Positions 33,866 to 41,716 of a DNA stretch of 52,699 bases are shown piece by piece. A program made the position numbers and the translations under genes. The notes beneath the pieces are model-generated. The model ran no database searches. It was not told where the DNA came from and worked only from the letters and a program-made list of their open reading frames with translations. Source of the stretch: Carnimonas nigrificans ATCC BAA-78 (GTDB lineage: Bacteria; Pseudomonadota; Gammaproteobacteria; Pseudomonadales; Halomonadaceae); NCBI RefSeq assembly GCF_000526695.1, contig NZ_JAGO01000002.1:1-52699 (forward strand). Direction: 5' to 3'. Position 1 is the stretch's first letter. Each line of letters starts with the position of its first letter.

Positions 33866-35374
33866 ATGCAAGATGCCCAGCGCAATGGCCCACAAGCGCC
33901 GGTGAGTGAAATGGCGGCCCCCGGTGCGATGGCTGCTGCCACCAGCCCAGTGCCCACAGGCTATAGCCGCCGTCTTTATAACCGTGATCTCGCCCCGACC
34001 CAGCAGCGCTGGGGAGCATACAATATCGTCGCCTTCTGGATGTCGGATGTGCATAGCGTGGGTGGCTACGTGGTGGCGGCGAGTCTGTTCTCGCTGGGGC
34101 TGGCGGGGTGGCAGGTATTGCTGGCGCTGGTGGTGGGCATTTTTATCGTGCAGTATTTTGCCAACCTGATGGCCGTTCCTTCACAGCAGGCGGCGGTGCC
34201 ATTTCCGGTGATTTGCCGCATCTCCTTCGGCGTACTGGGGGCCAATATTCCTGCGCTGATTCGCGGCGTAATTGCGCTGGTCTGGTTTGGTATCCAGACC
34301 TTTCTTGCATCGAGCGCGCTGACCGTGGTGCTGTTGCGTGCATTTCCTTCCATGCAGGAATTGACGTACAGCAGCTGGCTGGGGCTTTCGGCGCTGGGCT
34401 GGCTGAGTTTCCTGCTGTTGTGGTCATTTCAGGCGATGGTGTTCTGGAAGGGTATGGAAGGCATTCGTCGCTTTATTGATTGGAGCGGCCCGCTGGTCTA
34501 TGTGGCCATGTTTGCGCTGGCAGCGTGGCTGTTTGTGCAGGCGGGGCCGTCGCGTATCAGCTTTACGCTGAATGACCAGTCGTTGTCAGTGGGGCAGCAG
34601 TATTGGCAAATCCTGGTCGCCATTGCGCTGGTGGTGGGCTATTTCGCAGCTCCGGCGCTCAGTTTCGGTGACTTCGGGCGCTATTGTCGCAGCAAGGAAG
34701 CGCTCAAGCGCGGTAATTTCTGGGGTTTGCCGGTCAATTTCATTGTATTTGCGGTGACTTCGGTGATGATGGTGTCAGCCACCTTACCGGTATTCGGCGA
34801 GATGGTCTCGGACCCTATCGAAACGGTTTCACGGCTCGATAACACCTATGTGGCGCTGCTGGGGGCGCTTACCTTTGTAACGACCACGATGGGCATCAAT
34901 ATTGTTGCCAACTTTGTCTCGCCCGCCTTCGATTTTTCCAACGTCGCGCCACGCTTGATCTCGTTCAAGACCGGCGGCTTTATTGCGGCGATTGGGTCGG
35001 TTTTCCTGATGCCGTGGAAGCTGTTTTCCTCTCCTGAACTGATTCAGGATACGGTCGGCGTGCTGGCTGCGGTAATTGGCCCGATCTACGGCATCATCTT
35101 GAGCGACTTCTATCGCATCAAGCGCGGCAAGATTCATATCGACTCCCTTTATCAAATGGGAGAGAAGGGGCACTACTGGTATCGCAATGGCATCAACCCC
35201 TGCGCGCTTATTGCGCTGGTGCCCTCGGCGCTGATCTCTCTGATCTTCACCTTTATGCCTGGCGTGCCGCATCTCAATGACTTCTCTATTTTTGCCGGCG
35301 CACTGGTAGCAGCGGGAAGTTATCTATTGCTGAGCCGCACCAGTCTCGCGTCCTGCCGTGGCAGCGATGCGTAA
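33866..35374 (+). CDS. NCS1-family nucleobase/allantoin:cation symporter
   Basis: From the ATG at 33866 (AAGGAG seven bases upstream) this is a 502-residue, 12-TM transporter. Family features are YNRDLAPTQQRWGAYNIVAFWMSDVHSVGGYVVAASLFSLGL at the first helices, PFPVICRISFGVLGANIPALIRGVIALVWFGIQTF and PALSFGDFGRYCRSKEALKRGNFWGLP. These are typical of PucI/HyuP/FurD-type carriers for allantoin, hydantoins or uracil. A 30-residue Ala/Pro-rich N-terminal extension precedes the domain. It lies beside allantoin racemase and allantoinase, so allantoin is the likely cargo. It is convergent with the porin gene across a shared terminator. Confidence 0.9.
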   Translation: MQDAQRNGPQAPVSEMAAPGAMAAATSPVPTGYSRRLYNRDLAPTQQRWGAYNIVAFWMSDVHSVGGYVVAASLFSLGLAGWQVLLALVVGIFIVQYFANLMAVPSQQAAVPFPVICRISFGVLGANIPALIRGVIALVWFGIQTFLASSALTVVLLRAFPSMQELTYSSWLGLSALGWLSFLLLWSFQAMVFWKGMEGIRRFIDWSGPLVYVAMFALAAWLFVQAGPSRISFTLNDQSLSVGQQYWQILVAIALVVGYFAAPALSFGDFGRYCRSKEALKRGNFWGLPVNFIVFAVTSVMMVSATLPVFGEMVSDPIETVSRLDNTYVALLGALTFVTTTMGINIVANFVSPAFDFSNVAPRLISFKTGGFIAAIGSVFLMPWKLFSSPELIQDTVGVLAAVIGPIYGIILSDFYRIKRGKIHIDSLYQMGEKGHYWYRNGINPCALIALVPSALISLIFTFMPGVPHLNDFSIFAGALVAAGSYLLLSRTSLASCRGSDA

Positions 35375-35577
35375 AGGCGAGTTGTTTGGTGAAGGAAAAT
35401 GCCGAGCGCAATCGACATTGAAGATGCTCTCCGCTTTGCTCTGGCAGTCAGCTCTTCATGCCGCATTTTGATGCAGAGTAAAAAGAGTCGGAGATAGAGA
35501 AGACTTTGATAGAGAAGGCTTTGACGAGGGGAGAGAAGGAGCAGAATGGCTGCTCGTATTCGCGGGCCATCACACCC

Positions 35578-35603
35578 AAAAGCCGCCCCTGGAGGCGGCT
35601 TTT
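35578..35603. terminator. Bidirectional terminator between permease and porin genes
   Basis: AAAAGCCGCC (35578-35587) pairs with GGCGGCTTTT (35594-35603) across a six-base loop, with A and T tracts on either side. It lies 17 bases beyond the porin stop and about 200 bases beyond the permease stop. Confidence 0.85.
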
Positions 35604-35619
35604 GAGCGTTTCGAGACGA

Positions 35620-36747
35620 TCAGAAATCGTAACGAAGGCGGATTTTGTTTACATCAGCCTGGTTGTCTGAGGTGTTGGCGAACTGGCGTTCGATCCACAG
35701 ACTGAACTGGTACGGGAAGCGTGTCACGACACCAATATAGTTGTAGGTCTGGTCGAAGTCGCGCCAGCGCGTCGAGCTGTGGGCCGCGTAAGGCTGAATG
35801 GATTTGGCCCAGTCAGTAGGCAGATCGAAGGTGTAGCCCACGAAACCTTCCCAGCTGCGTGCATTGCCCACGAAGTAGTTGGAAGGATTGATGTCAGGAT
35901 CTACGTTATTGGGCACGTAATCCTTGTAGTAACCGGCAGATGCCGCGAGATACCACTGCCCCGGTGTCCAGTCAACGGAGGCGCCGACCATGTGCTGGTC
36001 GAAGTCATGCTGATTGGATTCGCCGTTGCGGTGAACCTTGACGTCCTGATAGGTATAGGCCGCGCCGAGGGTCAGGTCATCAGTAACACTGTACTGCCCC
36101 GCCAGGCCTGCGCCGCCACCGCGACGGTAGATGTAGCTGCCTTTCCATACATCGCGGGTCGGGATCATCACTTCAGCCAGCAGCTTGAAGTCACCAAACG
36201 TATTGACGTAGTTGATCAGGCCGTCACTACGCTCGCCGTTGTCATAGTTGGAGTTGAAGCCGAAACCTGCTGGCTGACCCTTTTTATCCTGCACCCACTT
36301 GTCGAGGGGTTTACTGATGGTTTGGTAGTAAACGCCTTCCTGCTTGCCGTAGGTCAGCTGCCCGTAGGTCTTGCTGGCGACACCGGCATATAGCTGGCGG
36401 CGGTCGGTGCCTTTACCGTTTACGTGGCGGTTATCACCGAACCAGTGGGCGACATCGGTGCCCACCTCGTAGTAGGCCAGCAAGCGCCAATCGTCATTGA
36501 GGTAGTAATCGGCACGGAAGCGGAAACGTGTTCCATCGTCAACGCCGCGGTGGTTGCGTGAACCATCGTCCTGACCGCCCATCTCGTTGCTATAGGCACC
36601 ACGAACGCTGCCGCCTACTTCCAGATTCAGGTTACTAAGGTAAGGCGTATCGTTGCCGCGCTGTAGCAGCGTAATTTCGGCATGAGCAGCGCTGGCATAG
36701 CATAGCCCCAGGAACGCGCATCCGGTAAAAGCCTTCATCAATTTCAT
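35620..36747 (-). CDS. Outer-membrane porin (general Gram-negative porin family)
   Basis: A 375-residue protein with a signal peptide (MKLMKAFTGCAFLGLCYASAAHA, cleavage before EITLLQ) and a C-terminal Phe (RLRYDF) required for barrel assembly. The barrel pattern is clear: SVRGAYSNEMGG, DDGTRFRFRADYYLNDDWRLLAYYEVGTD, RQLYAGVASKTYGQLTYGKQEG and repeated aromatic-alternating strands. It resembles OmpC/F-type and specific-porin relatives that begin with a VxGxxRGAYS strand. The ligand is unknown; a role in ureide uptake is possible only by proximity to the allantoin permease. Confidence 0.88.
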   Translation of the reverse strand: MKLMKAFTGCAFLGLCYASAAHAEITLLQRGNDTPYLSNLNLEVGGSVRGAYSNEMGGQDDGSRNHRGVDDGTRFRFRADYYLNDDWRLLAYYEVGTDVAHWFGDNRHVNGKGTDRRQLYAGVASKTYGQLTYGKQEGVYYQTISKPLDKWVQDKKGQPAGFGFNSNYDNGERSDGLINYVNTFGDFKLLAEVMIPTRDVWKGSYIYRRGGGAGLAGQYSVTDDLTLGAAYTYQDVKVHRNGESNQHDFDQHMVGASVDWTPGQWYLAASAGYYKDYVPNNVDPDINPSNYFVGNARSWEGFVGYTFDLPTDWAKSIQPYAAHSSTRWRDFDQTYNYIGVVTRFPYQFSLWIERQFANTSDNQADVNKIRLRYDF

Positions 36748-36861
36748 TATGATCCCTCGGCCGGCGGTTTCGTGACCGAAGCACCGGCGGCAAGCAAATT
36801 TTCTTTGAAGTTCGGGAGAGAGGGCGGTATCAACCTCATCTGCGGCGCCAGTGTTGAGGAA

Positions 36862-36886
36862 AAATGTTACTTATTGGTTAACATTT
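36862..36886. promoter_or_regulatory. Candidate operator: AAATGTTA-N9-TAACATTT dyad
   Basis: An exact eight-base inverted repeat with a nine-base spacer lies 115 bases upstream of the porin start in AT-rich DNA. The shape suits a dimeric regulator; no regulator gene is adjacent. Confidence 0.5.
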
Positions 36887-36982
36887 GATTAAGTTTTCGC
36901 GTCTGGGGAACTTTGGGCGAGGTCTTTGGGGCATTCTTCAGTGGGATTACAGGGTGGCGCCATGCAGCGTGAAGGTCTTTTT

Positions 36983-37038
36983 GTCTTTGGAGAATTGCTC
37001 TTGGCGAACTGTCTTTGGCGAATGGCTCTTGGCTAATG
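36983..37038 (+). repeat. Four 14-base imperfect tandem repeats
   Basis: Units GTCTTTGGAGAATT, GCTCTTGGCGAACT, GTCTTTGGCGAATG and GCTCTTGGCTAATG follow one another without gaps. Odd and even units resemble each other more (GTCTTTGG versus GCTCTTGG), so the array may have grown by duplication of a 28-base pair. It lies 356 bases before tonB. Confidence 0.7.
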
Positions 37039-37394
37039 ATCGCCTCATGTTTCTCAGCAGGTCGCTGAGATGCTGCGCCCAGCGGGTCTGGCTGCGGTTG
37101 TCGGGGAGCGTCGCGTCGATGTGAAGACAAGGCAGGCCATGCGTTGACCTCGATATCCCCCTTGCCTATGATCTGGCTGAAGGGATGATAGAAATAAGTG
37201 AAAGAGCCATCTGCTCCACGCCCTCATTAGGAACGCTTTCAATACCTGGTCGATGCTCGCGGGTTCACACTGAAGCTCGTGTCGGGCGCTACGTTGTGGC
37301 AGCGCTCACCCTGTTTCGCCGGGAGGTTGTGCCTGCTTTTTGGGCAAGAAAAGTTCGAAAGCACACAAGGATAAAGAAAAAGGATGTGTGCAGG

Positions 37395-38147
37395 ATGTCG
37401 GTAGGGCGTGCAGGGAAACGAACAATTTCAGCCACGGAAGTCGTGGTGCTGGTCATCGTGTCACTGTTGGTGCATGTGGCGATCATTTGGTTTCTGATGA
37501 AGGGGCCAAAGCAGCCCCCCGTTGAACTCACCACCTCGCAGGCAGTACCGCCACCGCCTTCCGTAGAAGTTGATCTAACACCGCCCCCCGAGCCTGAGCC
37601 AGAGGTGGAAGTACCGGTGATCGACGAGAATTCGGTCAAACCACCGCCGAAGAAAGTCGAATCCACGCCAGCACCTGTACCGAAGCCAATGCCTGTACCC
37701 AAGCCCAGGCCGACGCCTAAGCCAGAGCCTCCCAAGCCTGCGCCCAAACCGGCGCCGGCCCCTAAACCTGCGCCGACGCCTTCGACTCAGCCCTCAACGT
37801 CTTCCAGCACGGCATCACCAGCGGCGACCGGCAGGTCGAACGCCGATGGTCGCTCCGACAAGCTAACGCCCGCTACGTCAGGTATGCGCTCACTGGGTAA
37901 TCCGCCGCCGCAATACCCCCGGCAGGCATTGCAACGCCGTATTGAGGGCACCGTGGGGCTGAGGATTCTGGTCACTCCACAGGGGCGGGCAGGGCAGGTG
38001 CAGATAACCCGCTCCAGCGGCTCCAGCCTGCTTGATAATGCGGCGGTCAACGCCGTCAGGAACTGGAAGTTCAAACCGGCGCGTCGGGGCGATACACCGA
38101 TTTCAGGCTGGGCGTCGCAAAGTATCGCTTTCCAGTTACCGCAATAA
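37395..38147 (+). CDS. tonB: TonB energy-transducing protein
   Basis: From the ATG at 37395 the protein has 250 residues. One N-terminal TM helix (about 14-35, EVVVLVIVSLLVHVAIIWFL) carries the His expected of TonB. A Pro-rich periplasmic spacer (about 50-135) has many PxP and KP repeats (KPEPPKPAPKPAPAPKP). The C-terminal TonB domain (about 160-250) has NPPPQYPRQALQRRIEGTVGLRILV and SGSSLLDNAAVNAVRNWKFKPA. It couples the proton-driven ExbB-ExbD motor to receptors such as the one at 19556-21739. exbB follows 88 bases on. A longer frame back to 37185 lacks TonB character. Confidence 0.93.
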   Translation: MSVGRAGKRTISATEVVVLVIVSLLVHVAIIWFLMKGPKQPPVELTTSQAVPPPPSVEVDLTPPPEPEPEVEVPVIDENSVKPPPKKVESTPAPVPKPMPVPKPRPTPKPEPPKPAPKPAPAPKPAPTPSTQPSTSSSTASPAATGRSNADGRSDKLTPATSGMRSLGNPPPQYPRQALQRRIEGTVGLRILVTPQGRAGQVQITRSSGSSLLDNAAVNAVRNWKFKPARRGDTPISGWASQSIAFQLPQ

Positions 38148-38235
38148 ACATCACGACATCGCACGCCGCCGCATGGGTGGCGTTGATAACAGAGTTCTTC
38201 GAGGCGTCGCCAGTAGCGACGCATAGGGAGTCAAT

Positions 38236-39111
38236 ATGGCCGACAACGATAACGTCAACAATGGTTGGAATTCAGGCGCAGCCTCCTATGGAGATGGCGG
38301 AACTCAGCAGGCAGCCGCTCACGGCGGGGGGCAACAGGGTGCGGCGCACACCGAACAGCCAGCGCTGCCTCCCATGGTGGGAGACAGTTTGCTGCACAGC
38401 CCCTTCAGCCATGCCGTAGTACCGGGCGTGCTGTGGGTACTGATCGCCTTCTCGGTGGTGAGCTGGGCGATGCTGTTGATCAAGGGCACTCAGCTCAGTC
38501 GTTTCAAGTCCAGCAACAAGCATTTCAGCCGTGAATTCTGGAAATCGAGTGATTTGAGTGAAAGTGCTGAAATTGCTGCTTCAAGCAGTGCGCCGATGGC
38601 GCATTTGGCGCGTACCGGCAACGAGGTGGTTCAAGGCACGGATATTCCGGAGCGCTACCGTAATCTGGGCGACAAGATCAATCGCTCCGACCGGCTGGAG
38701 CGCAGCCTTAAACGCCAAATCCAGCGTGAACGTCGCTCGCTGGAGAGCGGTTTGGCTATCCTGGCAAGTATCGGGAGTACCGCACCTTTTATCGGCCTGT
38801 TCGGTACAGTATGGGGCATTATGGAAGCACTGGTGCGCATTGGCGCAACGGGGCAGGCGGATCTTGGCAGCGTGGCTGGCCCTATCGGGCACGCCCTGAT
38901 CGCGACGGGCGTCGGTATCTTCGCGGCAGTACCGGCGGTGCTGATCTATAACTTCTTTATTCGCAAATTGAAGCTGGCGGCGAGCGATCTTGAGCTGTTC
39001 GCAGAGGACTATTACTGCCTGGCGCAGCAGAGCGGTTTTCAATCTACCGGGCACGCGGCACCTGAAATGAGCGAACCCACGCCCGGCATTGAAACCAGAG
39101 TAGGCTCCTAA
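38236..39111 (+). CDS. exbB: TonB-system biopolymer transport protein ExbB
   Basis: A 291-residue inner-membrane protein of the MotA/TolQ/ExbB family. The first TM is at about 64-82 (VPGVLWVLIAFSVVSWAMLL). The core has SLESGLAILASIGSTAPFIGLFGTVWGIMEAL and GPIGHALIATGVGIFAAVPAVLIYNFF, the two pore-forming helices. An unusual polar leader of about 45 residues, rich in Asn, Gly, Gln and Ala (NDNVNNGWNSGAASYGDGG), precedes the first helix. ExbB forms the pentameric part of the motor with ExbD. The gene is separated from exbD by 238 bases that hold a dispersed repeat. Confidence 0.95.
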   Translation: MADNDNVNNGWNSGAASYGDGGTQQAAAHGGGQQGAAHTEQPALPPMVGDSLLHSPFSHAVVPGVLWVLIAFSVVSWAMLLIKGTQLSRFKSSNKHFSREFWKSSDLSESAEIAASSSAPMAHLARTGNEVVQGTDIPERYRNLGDKINRSDRLERSLKRQIQRERRSLESGLAILASIGSTAPFIGLFGTVWGIMEALVRIGATGQADLGSVAGPIGHALIATGVGIFAAVPAVLIYNFFIRKLKLAASDLELFAEDYYCLAQQSGFQSTGHAAPEMSEPTPGIETRVGS

Positions 39112-39251
39112 GAAGCTGTTCAATGTCTCGCGAGCTTGCGCTATGCAAGGCAAAAACAGGCGAGAACGCGGCGTTTATGTGCTGTAAATGAGCAGTCCGA
39201 GCCTGTTGTTAACGCAGTAGAACCGCCGCGCAGCAGACGTTGAACAGGTTC
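39112..39251 (+). repeat. Dispersed repeat, copy A, between exbB and exbD
   Basis: It starts right after the exbB stop with GAAGCTGTTCAATGTCT and ends AGACGTTGAACAGGTTC. These ends are imperfect inverted repeats of about 17 bases. Internally AAAAACAGGC (39153-39160 region) and GCCTGTTGTT form a second inverted pair, so a nested hairpin can form. It is related along its length to 33357-33480 in opposite orientation. It has no coding capacity. Confidence 0.85.
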
Positions 39252-39349
39252 CAAGCGACAAAAGCCCGCTCAGGCGATGCACTTCTCTCGTCTGATGAAG
39301 GCTGCCGGGGCGGCGTGGTTGGCCCCTTTCAGGAATTCAGGAGTAGGTG

Positions 39350-39757
39350 ATGGCATTTTCAGATAACTCAGATGACGACGACGTTCTCAGCGAAATGAAC
39401 GTTACTCCTCTGGTTGACGTGATGCTGGTGCTGTTGGTGATCTTTATCGTGACGGCGCCGCTTTTAACCAAGGCGATTCCGTTGAACCTGCCTAAAACAG
39501 ATGCGGTGGCGCCCGCCGATCAGCCCGATCCCGTCATTGTGAGTATTGATAAAGAGGGCAAGTACTACATTGATCAGGAAGCGCTGAGTCTTGACGCATT
39601 GCAGCAGCGCGTAGCGTCCGCTCACGAAGCGAATGAGCGCACCGGCATTCAGTTACGAGCTGATGAAACCACCGAATATGGCCCGATTGCCAAGGCCATG
39701 GCGACCATTCAAAAGGCGGGTGTCACCAGAGTGAATGTGATTACCAGCCCGAACTAG
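39350..39757 (+). CDS. exbD: TonB-system biopolymer transport protein ExbD
   Basis: A 135-residue protein from the ATG at 39350, preceded by AGGAG six bases upstream; the GTG one codon earlier is too close to that site. It has an acidic N-terminus (DNSDDDDVLSEMN), then VTPLVDVMLVLLVIFIVTAPLL with the proton-carrying Asp of the single TM, and a periplasmic domain ending VTRVNVITSP. It forms the ExbBD motor with the upstream ExbB. It may have lost transcript coupling because the repeat at 39112-39251 separates it from exbB. Confidence 0.95.
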   Translation: MAFSDNSDDDDVLSEMNVTPLVDVMLVLLVIFIVTAPLLTKAIPLNLPKTDAVAPADQPDPVIVSIDKEGKYYIDQEALSLDALQQRVASAHEANERTGIQLRADETTEYGPIAKAMATIQKAGVTRVNVITSPN

Positions 39758-39944
39758 CAAGGCCGGCTGCTTATCAGGCGGCGCGCATAAAGGCGTTATC
39801 TGGCGCAGGGATAATCAACGGCAGCGTGAATCGCTTCGTTAACGTGGTCGGATGCGTAAATAAGCGCTGATAATGGCGTGGGTGAACGAACCTTATTATG
39901 ATGGCACCATTGAACGATAACCACGCTTTTGCAAGGGACATAAC

Positions 39945-40466
39945 ATGGTAGCAGGAACACTTGCGCGGCTGATCGGCACGGTTGCCATCAGCACGTCACT
40001 GATTACGCTGGCAGGCTGTAACGGCAACGATGACGACACGCAGAACGAGGCCCAGCCGACGCCTTCGGTGGATAATTCCCATCTGGACGGCAACTCATCA
40101 CAAAGCGATGAAAATGTCGCCTCCACGGTCTATAGCGGGCAGTTGCCGTGCGATGACTGCGATGCCATTGACGCGACACTGACACTGCGCACCACCCATG
40201 ATAATCAGCCCAGCGGCTATACCCTAAGCGAGAAGCATCTCAAGGATGGCAACACCACCAACGTTGAATCCTCGGTAGGGCAATGGACCAAAACGTCAGG
40301 CACCGCCGACGATCAGGACGCTGTGGTCTACCAGATCGGCACCCAGGATAATCCGCACCAGCTCTTTCTTGAGCTGAAAGGAAATACGCTGCGTCTACTG
40401 GATGATTCTCTGGCGCTCTACAAGAAAGAAGGCGACTCGCGCAGCTATGAGCTGCAAGCCCAGTAA
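39945..40466 (+). CDS. NlpE-like copper-resistance/envelope-stress lipoprotein domain
   Basis: A 173-residue lipoprotein: signal MVAGTLARLIGTVAISTSLI and a lipobox with Cys25 (TLAGC). The mature domain has STVYSGQLPCDDCDAIDATLTLR at about 60-82, matching the NlpE N-terminal motif G-x-LPC-x-DC-x-GI with Cys69 and Cys72. NlpE in E. coli senses surface and lipoprotein-sorting defects and signals to CpxA. Here only the N-terminal domain is present, so full NlpE signalling is not implied. It stands alone after exbD with its own AAGGGA ribosome site. Confidence 0.8.
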   Translation: MVAGTLARLIGTVAISTSLITLAGCNGNDDDTQNEAQPTPSVDNSHLDGNSSQSDENVASTVYSGQLPCDDCDAIDATLTLRTTHDNQPSGYTLSEKHLKDGNTTNVESSVGQWTKTSGTADDQDAVVYQIGTQDNPHQLFLELKGNTLRLLDDSLALYKKEGDSRSYELQAQ

Positions 40467-40668
40467 GCCATGGCTGTAAGCTAGCCCCGCAAGGTCTTCA
40501 CTATTCCTGATACGTTCTCCCACTTCTTGCAAGTTGGGGGAACGTTTGCAAAGGGCGGTGCCGTTTGAGCTGTACGCCGACATTCCCCCTCTGGCTTCAA
40601 CAATATTCAACAAGAGCCTCGGCTTCTTGCTTCGCGAAGCTCTACCTTCTCTATGATGTGGGAACAGC

Positions 40669-41625
40669 GTGAATAATCTGTCACTGCGCTATTGCCGGTT
40701 TGGTGCGCCCGCGAAGGTGCTGGAACTGGTCACGCTCCCCACGCCTTCTATCGCACCGGGACATATTCGCGTCAGAATGCAGCTCGCCCCCGTTAATGCC
40801 TCCGATTTGATCCCCGTCACCGGCGCTTACCGGCACCGCATTTCACTGCCTGCGATTGCCGGATATGAAGGCGTTGGTATCGTGGTCGAGGCGGAAGGAG
40901 AGAGCCGCTGGCTGCTGGGGAAACGTGTGCTGCCGTTACGTTCGGAAGGGGTATGGCAGCACTATGTGGATTGCCCCGCCGAGCTGGCTATTGTGGTGCC
41001 GGAAGCGATTGAGATGCCGCTGGCCGCACGCGCTTATATCAATCCCGTGGCCGCTTCACTGATGGTGGCGCATTTTCCTCCGCGCGGAAAAACGGTACTC
41101 ATTACGGCAGCAGGATCGGATTGTGCGCTGCTCCTCGCGCAATGGGCACGCGCTGCCGGCGCTCATCAGGTCGCTGGCATATACCGCTCACCAGCGAGCG
41201 CTCAGGTGCTCGAAACACTGGGAATTACTGCCATCCATCACCGCGATACCCAGGCCATTCAGCGCTGGGCTGGCGCGGCTGATATCGTATATGACGCGGT
41301 TGGCGGCACGCTGGCAGACTTCATGCTGGACAATATGAGGTCAGGAAGCCGCTTTATTTCCTACGGCCTGCTTTCAGGAAAGGCGTTCAACATGCGGCGC
41401 TCTAATCCTGACATCCACTGGTTTCTGATTCGCGACTACCTGCGCCATATGTCAGTAGCAGACTGGCAGGCCATGTTCATTGAACTGTGGCCGAAGCTTC
41501 AGCGCAGTTACCTGAATGATAGTGAAGCCTATCCATTGCAACAGTGGCGCGCCGCACTTGCTGCGTATCAGTCAGGGGAGAGCGGCAAAAAGCCCCTGCT
41601 CGCGCTGAGTGCAGGAGCCATGTAG
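40669..41625 (+). CDS. MDR-family oxidoreductase, 2-enoyl reductase-like
   Basis: A 318-residue protein from a GTG start (40669). The N-terminal domain has LAPVNASDLIPVTGAYRHRISLPAIAGYEGVGIVVE, a mitochondrial-type 2-enoyl-thioester reductase (ETR) pattern in which the catalytic Tyr lies in the TGAYRHR stretch. The cofactor domain has KTVLITAAGSDCALLLAQWARAAGAHQVAGI; the usual nucleotide-loop A-x-N-S-x-V/A-G pattern is changed (AAGSDCALL). No zinc site is seen. It acts on activated alkenes or trans-2-enoyl thioesters if functional. Upstream is NlpE-like, downstream a convergent Old Yellow Enzyme. Confidence 0.82.
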   Translation: MNNLSLRYCRFGAPAKVLELVTLPTPSIAPGHIRVRMQLAPVNASDLIPVTGAYRHRISLPAIAGYEGVGIVVEAEGESRWLLGKRVLPLRSEGVWQHYVDCPAELAIVVPEAIEMPLAARAYINPVAASLMVAHFPPRGKTVLITAAGSDCALLLAQWARAAGAHQVAGIYRSPASAQVLETLGITAIHHRDTQAIQRWAGAADIVYDAVGGTLADFMLDNMRSGSRFISYGLLSGKAFNMRRSNPDIHWFLIRDYLRHMSVADWQAMFIELWPKLQRSYLNDSEAYPLQQWRAALAAYQSGESGKKPLLALSAGAM

Positions 41626-41716
41626 CAGACTTCATGCGTAATGAATATGTCGCATCCTCACCTACGCCCAACGCTTGAAAGAGCGGGGCGTGGTGTTTGT
41701 GATCCGGCGGGTAGTG

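Larger units (their letters stand above)
36748..37394. other. Divergent region between porin and tonB genes
   Basis: A 650-base gap with the porin promoter, the dyad at 36862-36886 and a short tandem array at 36983-37038. The frame of tonB is open upstream from 37185 but that part is not TonB-like. I could not make out a Fur box. Confidence 0.55.

Noticed and set aside
36983-37038. CRISPR array
   Set aside because: 14-base units follow each other without spacers; no cas genes.
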